Shown: one piece after another, positions 56,862 to 64,000 of the stretch
Position numbering within the stretch: position 1 is the stretch's first letter
Layout: each line of letters starts with the position of its first letter
NCBI GenBank assembly: GCA_015350385.1
Contig: WNKI01000001.1
Location: 6,357,410 to 6,421,409 of the forward strand
Source: Aculops lycopersici
Lineage: Eukaryota > Arthropoda > Arachnida > Trombidiformes > Eriophyidae
DNA length: 64,000 nt
Direction of reading: 5' to 3'
The notes under the pieces: generated by a model
Seen by the model: the letters and a program-made list of their open reading frames with translations, nothing else
Told to the model about the DNA's origin: nothing
The model's database searches: none
Program-made: the position numbers and the translations under genes

Positions 56862-57260
56862 CTAACAGTTTGGCCTCGAGTGGGAATCTTGGGTTAGCCC
56901 CTCACTGGCGTTAGTTTGGCCGACTTGCTCAACTTTTGAGTCTTCATAGTCAAGTATTGATTCCAGCAGTCGAATGTACTTGATGGCCATTCGAAGGATT
57001 TCGTTCTTGCTCAATCGCTTGTCAGGTGGATGAGTTGGTATTAGTCGGCGCAGGTTGACAAAGGCTCGATTAACATTGTGCTGCCGCCACTTCTCTCTCG
57101 TGTTTGTACCTGGGCCTCGCTTGAGACTTGATGTTGGCGAGGATGCTGGCTCAACAGTCGCGACCCTATTCTTCAGCCCACTCTTCTTACGGCGCACTCC
57201 CTCGTCTTCGAAATCAACCACCTGTTCTGGAATTTCCACAACTGATCTCTCGCTGGCCAT
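56862..57260 (-). CDS. TAL1: TAL1/SCL-type bHLH transcription factor
   Basis: 132 aa, single exon, ATG at 57260. The bHLH domain (about 54-105) reads TREKWRQHNVNRAFVNLRRL then IPTHPPDKRLSKNEILRMAI. The THPPDKxLSKNEILR loop and helix 2 are diagnostic of the TAL/LYL/SCL class; the Drosophila member is HLH3B. The basic region keeps the E of E-box binding but has the TAL-type RxxNVNxAF. The protein is short and lacks the long N-terminus of vertebrate TAL1. These factors dimerise with E proteins such as Daughterless to bind E-boxes and control blood or nervous-system fates. Poly(A) signal not identified. Upstream coding exons cannot be excluded. Confidence 0.88.
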   Translation of the reverse strand: MASERSVVEIPEQVVDFEDEGVRRKKSGLKNRVATVEPASSPTSSLKRGPGTNTREKWRQHNVNRAFVNLRRLIPTHPPDKRLSKNEILRMAIKYIRLLESILDYEDSKVEQVGQTNASEGLTQDSHSRPNC

Positions 57261-57522
57261 TGCAACTCTCTCAATAAGAGCCTCATATTACTACTTCCTA
57301 AATTTGACTTGCCTCCTCTAGATCTCATCTTGAACTGATAACTTAGAAGAAGCATCTAGATCTAGATTTGTGATCGGATGGAATCTGGTATCTTCGGTTG
57401 AGAGTTTCCTCAAGCGCATGCGCTATCACAATAGTGGGGTGATCTTGTTTATCATCATTATGATCATCATCACTTCAACAATAAACTGAGCTGAAGAAGG
57501 ACTAGAAGGGCTTCAGGTTCAA

Positions 57523-58164
57523 TCAATCGTCCTCTTCGGGGCTGAGAAACCAAGATATCCAGTCAACGATCTCGCACCATTTCTCTTCGTCCTCCTCTGG
57601 ATCTACATGGTCGTTGCTCTTTATTTGCTGGCAATACTTGACGCAGCCACTTATTGCGGAAGCAAATTTTGCTGCCATATCTTTGTCAAGTTCGCATTTA
57701 ACTAGAGCCAAAAGTTCGTTTGCAAGTGTCTTTGGTTTATACGCTTGCTCTTTTATCAAATGTGTCAATAATGTCTCATATTTGAGCCAGGTGATTGATG
57801 GGTTTTTCTTGTTCTCATGGAGTGATTTGATAAACTCTATCGTTATGAAACCCTCGGCGTCAATCTTGTGATGCTTGTAATAATTTGACACTTGTTTTCT
57901 CATCACATCGTCCACTATCTCGGGATGTTCAAGCAATACTCTAGATAAAATATAGAGCAAGGAATTTGGACATCTAGCACGAATGATAGACTTGTCCTGC
58001 AGGTGTAGGCATTTGGCGTGATTTGCATCTTTGCCTTCTTCATTACACTCGGAGGGCTCATATGTCGAGTTCTCGATTATTTTTCGCAAAGTTTCCGGGT
58101 TTTTTGAGTTGCTTCGCAGTATCTTTTGATCTAGTTCCGTTTCCGAATCGGTGTTAGTGCTCAT
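57523..58164 (-). CDS. Unrecognised helical, acidic-tailed protein
   Basis: 213 aa from the ATG at 58164. Further upstream codons in the frame have no ATG and look like untranslated sequence (the frame passes TATATATAAAATG). The protein is soluble, with no signal or membrane segment. It has an acidic start (SETELDQK), a central helical region rich in Leu/Lys (NSLLYILSRVLLEHPEIVDD, KYETLLTHLIKEQAYKPK) and an acidic, Trp-containing end (DPEEDEEKWCEIVDWISWFL). The C-terminal alpha-helical repeats could suggest an armadillo/MIF4G-like scaffold, but I cannot name a family. It is divergent from NAA35 with 313 bp between start codons. The codon use and lack of repeats favour a real gene. Confidence 0.7.
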   Translation of the reverse strand: MSTNTDSETELDQKILRSNSKNPETLRKIIENSTYEPSECNEEGKDANHAKCLHLQDKSIIRARCPNSLLYILSRVLLEHPEIVDDVMRKQVSNYYKHHKIDAEGFITIEFIKSLHENKKNPSITWLKYETLLTHLIKEQAYKPKTLANELLALVKCELDKDMAAKFASAISGCVKYCQQIKSNDHVDPEEDEEKWCEIVDWISWFLSPEEDD

Positions 58165-58477
58165 TTTATATATACATGAGATATTCTTGGTGTTGCTTTC
58201 GATGATTACCAAAGTCTCTTTCGTGGTTTGAGAGAAACCATCATGCAACCACTGAAATAAAACATGTGCGCGTGGGCGTGACGAAAGTGTTTTTGCGCAT
58301 TTCACAGCTGATATTATTTTAAATGCCACATTGGTTACAATTTTAAGAAAGACATAAGCCAATGTAAAGGTTCATATTTGTTATTTTCATCAATCTAGAC
58401 CTTCTAATGTTTTTTCAAATGTAAGTTAACTTGAATAAATTACACATAAGGGTGATATTAGACATCAAAAACATAAC
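58165..58477. promoter_or_regulatory. Divergent promoter interval (58164 gene and NAA35)
   Basis: 313 bp between two start codons on opposite strands. It is AT-rich, with a TATATATAAAA stretch immediately before the minus-strand ATG, too close to it to be that gene's TATA box unless the leader is almost absent. No other feature is visible. Confidence 0.45.
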
Positions 58478-60640
58478 ATGGATGCCTCTGTCGCTGCTAT
58501 AAAGGATGCCAGTTGGCAGGATATCACTGAGGACTTCCTAGGAGCAGCCAAGCAACTAGATCTAGGAGAGCTACTTAAGACACAATATTTTTCCTTGTTG
58601 GAGGCCATGAGTGCAATTGAATTAATGGATCCCAAGATGGATAGTGGAATGCGCCTTAAGAAGTGTTCCAGAAAGATTCTTACTTTTGATGAATCCCTAA
58701 AGTCAGGCATAATTAAGGTCAATAGCTTTGAAGCTCAAGAACTGATCGGTATAATTGATGATACATACTCACACTTAGCCACGTGGATCGATGGTCATCC
58801 ACTCGCTCAAACAGTGATGACAAATCTTTACTTGCACGACCCTGAAAAGATTGAAGATAGAATCTTGAAGGTGTTCTCGCAGTCTATCCTAAAAATTGTT
58901 GAATTTATTGACCGCCTTGTCCAAACAATATACTGTATCGAGGAGGAAGATTTTGTATTGAACCGTAATCAATTTAACCTTGCCATCCACTTGAGCGATC
59001 AGAAGGTACTAAACTCGCTGGAGGATCTATGTCTCCATTATGAGAAGCAATCAAATAGCAACGCAAAAGCGGAGAATGGGCATAATAATGACCAGAAATC
59101 AACAAATGCAAACTTACCCGTTTATGACAAGCCAAAGACAGATGCTATCTTAAAGCGCCTTCGATTTACCTATCATTTGTGTGTGTGTTTATACAGTATC
59201 AACAAAAATCTATTTAAAACTTATTGGGACCTTAATTCGCAAGCCGATAATCAACTCCAACGAACTGTGAAACTTATACAACAAAACACGCAAAGTTGCT
59301 ATCAACATCTAGACAGAGCAGCTAGATATCTCGATGACTGGCTTGCCACTGTCGACTTTGGAGTCAGACGAGAACTGAGGAAGGAGGATGAATCTCTCGG
59401 GGATGCAAGTTATCCTGTTATCATGGGATTTGAACCATTGATTAACCATAAACTTTCACCTGCATCCTACCCTAGAAGTCCAGTGATTAAGTCGAGGGCT
59501 GAAGCAATAGAGTGTATAAAGAATCTAATTCTCAGGTTGAAAGGCAGCATAGAAGCATCCAATACCTTTGCCCACAAGTCTTTCAACAAATCTTTTGAAG
59601 CCATCGAAGAATTTAGCAAATATTTCCGACCAAACTCATGTGTGATCTCTAGATCCCTCTTACAGACCTTATATCTACCAAATAGATCGGATAAACTACA
59701 GAAAGATGAACTAATACAATCTCTAATGGAATATTGTGAACCTGTTATTCAGGCAATCAGAAAGGATGAGGTCAAAAGTGTCATCTTGGACGAATTCCTC
59801 AAAGAAGCACTGAGGATATTCTCGCAAGTTATCAATATATATGGCCACAATGCGGCCAGACAACATAAAAGATACCCCGAGTTTATATTGTCCTTTAAGA
59901 ATGCTCAATATTCTGCCTACCTTCTCAAGAGCGCATTTCAAAGTAACATTGTATACTCCTGGATCACCTTTCACTTATCGAGGTTATGCTTGAAATATAT
60001 CCTTGCCGGCATTGAACTAGAGCTTTTCTCAACCCATGAATTCCCCTATGTCTATTGGTACCTTTATGAAATCTTGTATCGAAACGAGCGAGATCAGATA
60101 GAGCAAGCAAAACAACTAATACTAGAGAATCAAGTTGCCTTGATAAACGATAATCAGGCTAAGAATAACAAGTCGAAGGTTAAGAAGCAAAGGAAAAAGG
60201 CTGCCGATTGCACTGTCTGGCATGATAATTGCTTGCTATGTAACGACGCCTACAGGTACTTAACCGGTGGATTGTTCCTGCTCACCTATGGCCTTAGAAT
60301 GCAAGGCAAGATTCCAACCCCCAGCACTGAGTTTACAACTGAAGAGATTGGATTTGAACATAGATTCAGTAATATAACAGCAACCTCCGTCTACCAATCG
60401 TACAAGAAAACTTTGGATAGATTAGAAAAATTGGAATATATATACCGAGAAGCGATGGAATGTTTCACCGAGGCGAAGAATTTATTTGAAGTAATTGGAC
60501 AGCATGAAGCATGTTTAAAAGTTTGCAAAACAAACATAGTGGTGGCCCGAATTCTAGCTAGCAATCAAGATTCGTTTGTAGATCGAAACGCAGAATTTTG
60601 TTTCGAGATACATCCAAGTTTTCCAACTGTGAAATTTTAG
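58478..60640 (+). CDS. NAA35: N-alpha-acetyltransferase 35, NatC auxiliary subunit (Mak10)
   Basis: 720 aa, single exon, ATG at 58478; nearly the same length as human NAA35 (725). It is the large scaffold of the NatC complex, which acetylates the N-termini of nascent Met-hydrophobic proteins at the ribosome. The family signature SLLEAMSAIELMDPKMDSGM lies at about residues 41-60, followed by TFDESLKSGI and the IIDDTYSHLATWIDGHPLAQ motif. Later landmarks include the YPVIMGFEPLINHKLSPASY region and YWYLYEILYRNERDQIE. There are many helices, no signal peptide, and no breaks. AATAAA is at 60695-60700. Divergent neighbour at 58164. Confidence 0.96.
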   Translation: MDASVAAIKDASWQDITEDFLGAAKQLDLGELLKTQYFSLLEAMSAIELMDPKMDSGMRLKKCSRKILTFDESLKSGIIKVNSFEAQELIGIIDDTYSHLATWIDGHPLAQTVMTNLYLHDPEKIEDRILKVFSQSILKIVEFIDRLVQTIYCIEEEDFVLNRNQFNLAIHLSDQKVLNSLEDLCLHYEKQSNSNAKAENGHNNDQKSTNANLPVYDKPKTDAILKRLRFTYHLCVCLYSINKNLFKTYWDLNSQADNQLQRTVKLIQQNTQSCYQHLDRAARYLDDWLATVDFGVRRELRKEDESLGDASYPVIMGFEPLINHKLSPASYPRSPVIKSRAEAIECIKNLILRLKGSIEASNTFAHKSFNKSFEAIEEFSKYFRPNSCVISRSLLQTLYLPNRSDKLQKDELIQSLMEYCEPVIQAIRKDEVKSVILDEFLKEALRIFSQVINIYGHNAARQHKRYPEFILSFKNAQYSAYLLKSAFQSNIVYSWITFHLSRLCLKYILAGIELELFSTHEFPYVYWYLYEILYRNERDQIEQAKQLILENQVALINDNQAKNNKSKVKKQRKKAADCTVWHDNCLLCNDAYRYLTGGLFLLTYGLRMQGKIPTPSTEFTTEEIGFEHRFSNITATSVYQSYKKTLDRLEKLEYIYREAMECFTEAKNLFEVIGQHEACLKVCKTNIVVARILASNQDSFVDRNAEFCFEIHPSFPTVKF

Positions 60641-61005
60641 GTTTAGATAATAACATCATCAACAACAACAAAGAAAATCAAAATTAATTAAGATAATAAA
60701 TTGATTAATGAACTCACAAAAGACCACGAAGTTTGTTTCATAGATACATGCAGTTTAATGTCTGGATTTGTGTTTGAATTTGTGTGCTCAATAGACTGTG
60801 CAATACAAATATTTTGCCGCTCCTCGCGCAACTTCTTGGGTGGGTTTAATATTTGATTTTAGGTGAGCGCGTGATAGTGAAACCATGTAATTAGCTTGAT
60901 GCCAGTAGTGATGCATGTGATAGAGGTTGTTTTCTTAAAATTAGTGCGCGGTAAGCGCAGTCGATGAGACGACAAAATAAATGAATAGTACTGTAAAAAC
61001 GTCAA
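60641..61005. other. Short intergenic region after NAA35
   Basis: Contains the NAA35 poly(A) signal (60695-60700) and the 3' flank of the convergent Ala/Asn-repeat gene. A plus-strand AATAAA also occurs near 60974. Nothing else is seen. Confidence 0.5.
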
Positions 61006-61857
61006 TCAATTATTATTAGAGGCTAGCGATTGATCAGCACTCGGCGGCATGTTGGACGAGGATTGATCGTCACCTCTTGTAGATTGATCTGAATCTTTGG
61101 CTGGGCGGCTACGCTTCCTTCCGGCTCCGGCTCGCGCCCCTCCGCGGCGAGACTTTGTAATCACAGTTCCGTTTGGCAAGACCACCGAGCTGCCTGGTGC
61201 CGCCGACTTCAGTAGCTTCTTGACGGCGGCCGTGGCAACAACCGAGGCAGCCGCAGCGGCGACAACAGCACTCCTATTAGCGGTGGCGGTCGTGGCGGCA
61301 TTCTTATTAGCGGTGGCGGCCGTAACATTATTCTTATTAGCGTTGGCGGCCGCTACAATATTCCTATTAGCGTTGGCGCCCATAACAGTATTCCTATTAG
61401 CGTTGGCGGCCGCTGCAGTATTCCTATTTGCGACGGCGGCCACTACAGCACTCCTGCTGGCGGTGGCGGCCAATCCCCGGTTACGACTGCTCGTGGTAAC
61501 TGTGGCCGCGGCACTTCTACGCGCGGTGGCGGCGGCGGCGGCCAATCTCCGGTTACGACTGCTCGTCGAAGCTGTGGTCGCAGCCGAGTTACCTGCCCCG
61601 TAAAGGAGCTGCTGGTGTCTCCTCTTTGCATGGATTACTTCATCAAAAGTCTGAGCTGGAGGTAGGATGAGCTTGCCCCTCTCGTCCGCATCGATGGCTA
61701 TTCTATGGGCTTGTTTGTTTGATTTGTCCAGAACCTCATCGTGGAATATGGCTATAAAGTTGATCAATTTTCCACTTTTATCTCGAACCTCAATGCCACT
61801 AATAGATTTGTTGTTGTACCTTTCGAGCCAATTACACTTGACTGGCTCCTTTGTCAT
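61006..61857 (-). CDS. Protein with unknown N-terminal domain and 10-residue Ala/Asn repeats
   Basis: 283 aa from the ATG at 61857. Residues 1-80 are ordered and non-repetitive (KCNWLERYNNKSISGIEVRD, then KLINFIAIFHDEVLDK), but I recognise no domain. From about 90 to 210 the protein is Ala-rich with Asn, Arg and Thr. It includes at least five copies of a 10-residue unit NRNxVAAANA (30-bp DNA repeats, about 61300-61430). Near the end is a basic GGARAGAGRKRSRP motif of the kind found in DNA- or RNA-binding tails. No signal or membrane segment is seen, and nuclear location is plausible. The antisense frame through the repeat (61097-61603) is an artefact. The non-repetitive start supports a real gene. 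Confidence 0.65.
   Translation of the reverse strand: MTKEPVKCNWLERYNNKSISGIEVRDKSGKLINFIAIFHDEVLDKSNKQAHRIAIDADERGKLILPPAQTFDEVIHAKRRHQQLLYGAGNSAATTASTSSRNRRLAAAAATARRSAAATVTTSSRNRGLAATASRSAVVAAVANRNTAAAANANRNTVMGANANRNIVAAANANKNNVTAATANKNAATTATANRSAVVAAAAASVVATAAVKKLLKSAAPGSSVVLPNGTVITKSRRGGARAGAGRKRSRPAKDSDQSTRGDDQSSSNMPPSADQSLASNNN
61300..61430. repeat. 30-bp tandem repeats within a coding region
   Basis: Repeats built on TTCCTATTAGCGTTGGCGGC on the plus strand, in perfect 30-bp register, so the reading frame of the minus-strand gene is kept. Copies differ at scattered bases. Confidence 0.8.
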
Positions 61858-62309
61858 CCTTTTGTTTGCTTTGTGATACCAATGATACCTATCGAGCTCT
61901 GGTCTTGGTATTGGAATTAATATGAATCAATGTGATTGAGTGCAAGAAGCGGATTTGTGAATTCAATCGAAAGTTTTATTTTGATTGCGCCAACTTATGG
62001 AATTTTGTGCTGCCGCGGAGAGGGAACACTCATTTCTTATATTAATGCGCATCTTTGTGCGGCAAACCTGCTTTGCCAGCGCTCTTTTTGTAGAAATTCG
62101 TTCCACGTTCACTTGTCGCCGCAACAGTCAAACAGCGTGCAACAAAAGCACATTCAGTTTAAATAGTTCACTATAATGATTCTCCATTTCTCATTCATAG
62201 AAACTACGAATAGTTATACTAATCACATTTGAAATTACTTATTAACTTATAAACAACCTGAGGCCCAAATTTAGAATTAGAGATCAAACAACTTTAGATT
62301 AGGTACAAG
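61858..62309. other. Intergenic, repeat-protein gene to AspRS
   Basis: 452 bp between divergent start codons. Short plus-strand frames (for example 61936-62166) are Cys-rich but resemble no family. It should hold both promoters; no TATA box stands out. Confidence 0.5.
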
Positions 62310-63833
62310 ATGACAACCGAGGAGACCAAAGACCTTCCATATGGCGATATGAAATTAATACAATCTAACGGTGATGTTAGTCGGCCCTTAGTGCTAGTTG
62401 AAGATATCAAAAGCAGCTTGGCAGGTCAACATATTTGGGTTAGAGGTAGACTTCATTCGAGTCGTTGCAAGGGAAAACAAGCATTCTTTGTTATCCGTCA
62501 AAAATGCTGTACCATCCAAGCGATCCTTCGGGTTGCTGATGGAACCCAAGTGACGAAGGATATGATTAATTTCGCCGCCGGTATATCCAAAGAGTCCATC
62601 ATTGATGTTTACGGCCTAGTAAAACAGCCACCTGTGAAGATTGAGTCATGCAGTCAAAGTGATGTCGAGATGGAATTGAGTCAAGTTTTTGTAGTCAGTC
62701 GTTCTGACAGTAGACTTGCCGTTCAAATTGAAGATCTATCTCGATCGGAGGCAGACATTGAGGCTGAGATGGAGAAACTCAAGTTGAAGGCCGAGAAGAG
62801 CCGGGGCAAGGGTGATGCCAAGGACGAATCAGCGCTCGTTATCCGAGTCGACCAAGATACAAGATTGAACAACCGTGTGATAGATCTGAGGACTGTTACA
62901 AATCAAGCGATATTTAGATTCGAATCTGGTCTCACCAATATTTTCAGGGAGGCGTTGAATAAGCGAAATTTTATTGAAATACATACGCCCAAGATTATCA
63001 ATGCCGCTAGTGAGGGTGGAGCTAATGTTTTTGAAGTTAGCTATTTCAAGAACAAGGCATATCTCGCACAATCACCCCAATTCTACAAGCAGATGGCTAT
63101 TGCGGCTGATTTCGACCGAGTTTATACTGTTGGGGCTGTCTTTAGAGCCGAGGACTCGAACACTCACCGTCACCTGACAGAGTTTGTAGGTTTGGATTTG
63201 GAGATGGCATTTAGTTATGACTATCACGAAGTTCTCGATTTGATTGGACAAGTTTTCGTTGAAATGTTCCAAGAATTAGAGAAGAGATTTGCCAACGAAA
63301 TTGCGGCCGTCCACAGGCAATATCCAGCCGAGCCATTTAAGTATCTCAATGAGACTCTAGTGTTGAAATTTCCGGATGCTGTTAAGATGATCCGCGAAGC
63401 AGGCGCTGAGATTGGCGACGAGGATGATTTAACGACAGCAAACGAGAAGCTATTGGGTAAGCTGGTTAGAGACAAGTACCAAACAGACTTCTACGTTTTG
63501 GACAAATTTCCTCTGGCCGCTCGTCCATTCTATACTATGCCAGATCCTCATGATAATAAGTACTCGAATTCATATGATATCTTCATGCGAGGCGAGGAGA
63601 TTACTTCCGGGGCGCAACGTATTCACGATGAACAATTTTTGAGAGAACGAGCTCAGCATCATAAAATTAATTTGGCAACCATTGAGCCATATATCAAGGC
63701 CTTCAAGTATGGATGCCCGCCGCACGCAGGTGGCGGCATCGGTCTCGAGAGGGTTGCAATGCTTTATCTTGGATTGGACAACATCAGGAAGACTTCAATG
63801 TTTCCAAGAGACCCGAAGAGATTGGACCCATAA
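62310..63833 (+). CDS. DARS1: Aspartyl-tRNA synthetase, cytosolic
   Basis: 507 aa, single exon, ATG at 62310 (human 501 aa). It charges tRNA-Asp with aspartate and in animals sits in the multi-synthetase complex. The N-terminal OB-fold anticodon-binding domain spans about 35-145 (HIWVRGRLHSSRCKGKQAFF), followed by a charged hinge (about 148-172, EAEMEKLKLKAEKSRGKGD). The class IIb core holds SEGGANVFEV, QSPQFYKQMAI, motif 2 FRAEDSNTHRHLTEF and motif 3 GGGIGLERVAMLYLGLDNIR, ending in TSMFPRDPKRLDP as usual for eukaryotic cytosolic enzymes. All motifs are intact. The N-terminal extension is short. Confidence 0.97.
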   Translation: MTTEETKDLPYGDMKLIQSNGDVSRPLVLVEDIKSSLAGQHIWVRGRLHSSRCKGKQAFFVIRQKCCTIQAILRVADGTQVTKDMINFAAGISKESIIDVYGLVKQPPVKIESCSQSDVEMELSQVFVVSRSDSRLAVQIEDLSRSEADIEAEMEKLKLKAEKSRGKGDAKDESALVIRVDQDTRLNNRVIDLRTVTNQAIFRFESGLTNIFREALNKRNFIEIHTPKIINAASEGGANVFEVSYFKNKAYLAQSPQFYKQMAIAADFDRVYTVGAVFRAEDSNTHRHLTEFVGLDLEMAFSYDYHEVLDLIGQVFVEMFQELEKRFANEIAAVHRQYPAEPFKYLNETLVLKFPDAVKMIREAGAEIGDEDDLTTANEKLLGKLVRDKYQTDFYVLDKFPLAARPFYTMPDPHDNKYSNSYDIFMRGEEITSGAQRIHDEQFLRERAQHHKINLATIEPYIKAFKYGCPPHAGGGIGLERVAMLYLGLDNIRKTSMFPRDPKRLDP

Positions 63834-64000
63834 GCAGATATGAGCTAATTACAAATGAACTCAATCAATCAACATACTTTTGTTCAGTTGCAACACTTTT
63901 CCGTTGATAAGATACGATCTTGACTAAACACTTTTTCGCAATCTCTACTTTTGCCAACAAATTCCAGTTGCAATTCAGTTGCCTCTCATTCCGTAGCTGT
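63834..64000. other. 3' flank of aspartyl-tRNA synthetase
   Basis: AT-rich downstream sequence to the window edge. I see no canonical AATAAA in it and no further gene. Confidence 0.4.

Noticed and set aside
61097..61603. 168-codon Ala/Leu-rich plus-strand frame
   Set aside because: Antisense of the 30-bp repeat gene; both strands are open only because of the repeat composition.
1..64000. CRISPR arrays, bacterial operons or replication origins
   Set aside because: Tandem repeats here are microsatellites without spacers; the genes are eukaryotic with introns.

Overview
This is animal nuclear DNA, most likely from an arthropod; a mite or other chelicerate is plausible but cannot be proved from the window. 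The genes are eukaryotic, with GT-AG introns and AATAAA signals. A CUB-domain family typical of arthropods is present. The Myc core promoter pairs a TATA box with an arthropod-style TCA(G/T)T(C/T) initiator.

The window has two parts. Positions 1 to about 36.7 kb are gene-poor, CpG-rich and full of short tandem repeats. They hold an intact Tc1/mariner-type transposase gene (5921-6967) and one host gene, a four-exon GH27 alpha-galactosidase on the minus strand (34286 to 21428) whose introns total about 11 kb. I see no supportable gene in 1-5720 or 7187-21427.

Positions 36.7-64 kb are compact, with short or no introns: Myc (36779-37777, +), MED27 (39609-38251, -), TRAPPC2 (48735-48343, -), RpS3 (49382-50248, +), a TRIC cation channel (51407-50392, -), a small secreted protein (52903-53421, +), a CUB-domain secreted protein (53937-55684, +), a TAL1/SCL-type bHLH factor (57260-56862, -), an unrecognised 213-aa gene (58164-57523, -), NAA35 (58478-60640, +), an Ala/Asn-repeat protein (61857-61006, -) and cytosolic aspartyl-tRNA synthetase (62310-63833, +). 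The host genes are mostly housekeeping: transcription, translation, N-terminal acetylation, vesicle tethering and ER ion balance. No operon is apparent; several neighbours are divergent or convergent.

The most unusual object is a young 8.2-kb Ty3/gypsy-type LTR retrotransposon (39961-48169, minus orientation) between MED27 and TRAPPC2. Its 181-bp LTRs are identical and it has a 4-bp target duplication (GCAA). Besides gag and pol it carries an intact third large ORF joining a PHD-like finger, a chromodomain, a candidate Ulp1/adenain-type cysteine-protease domain and a C-terminal zinc finger. Its pol has a decayed RNase H followed by a second, apparently active one. A strong splice-acceptor-like site lies between pol and the third ORF, suggesting a spliced message for the extra genes. 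The insertion may also have split an exon of an unidentified plus-strand gene, and its LTR promoter points at MED27.

A second pattern is a dispersed 10-mer, AAGTGAGCAA, with ten exact copies on the two strands, all outside recognised coding sequence.
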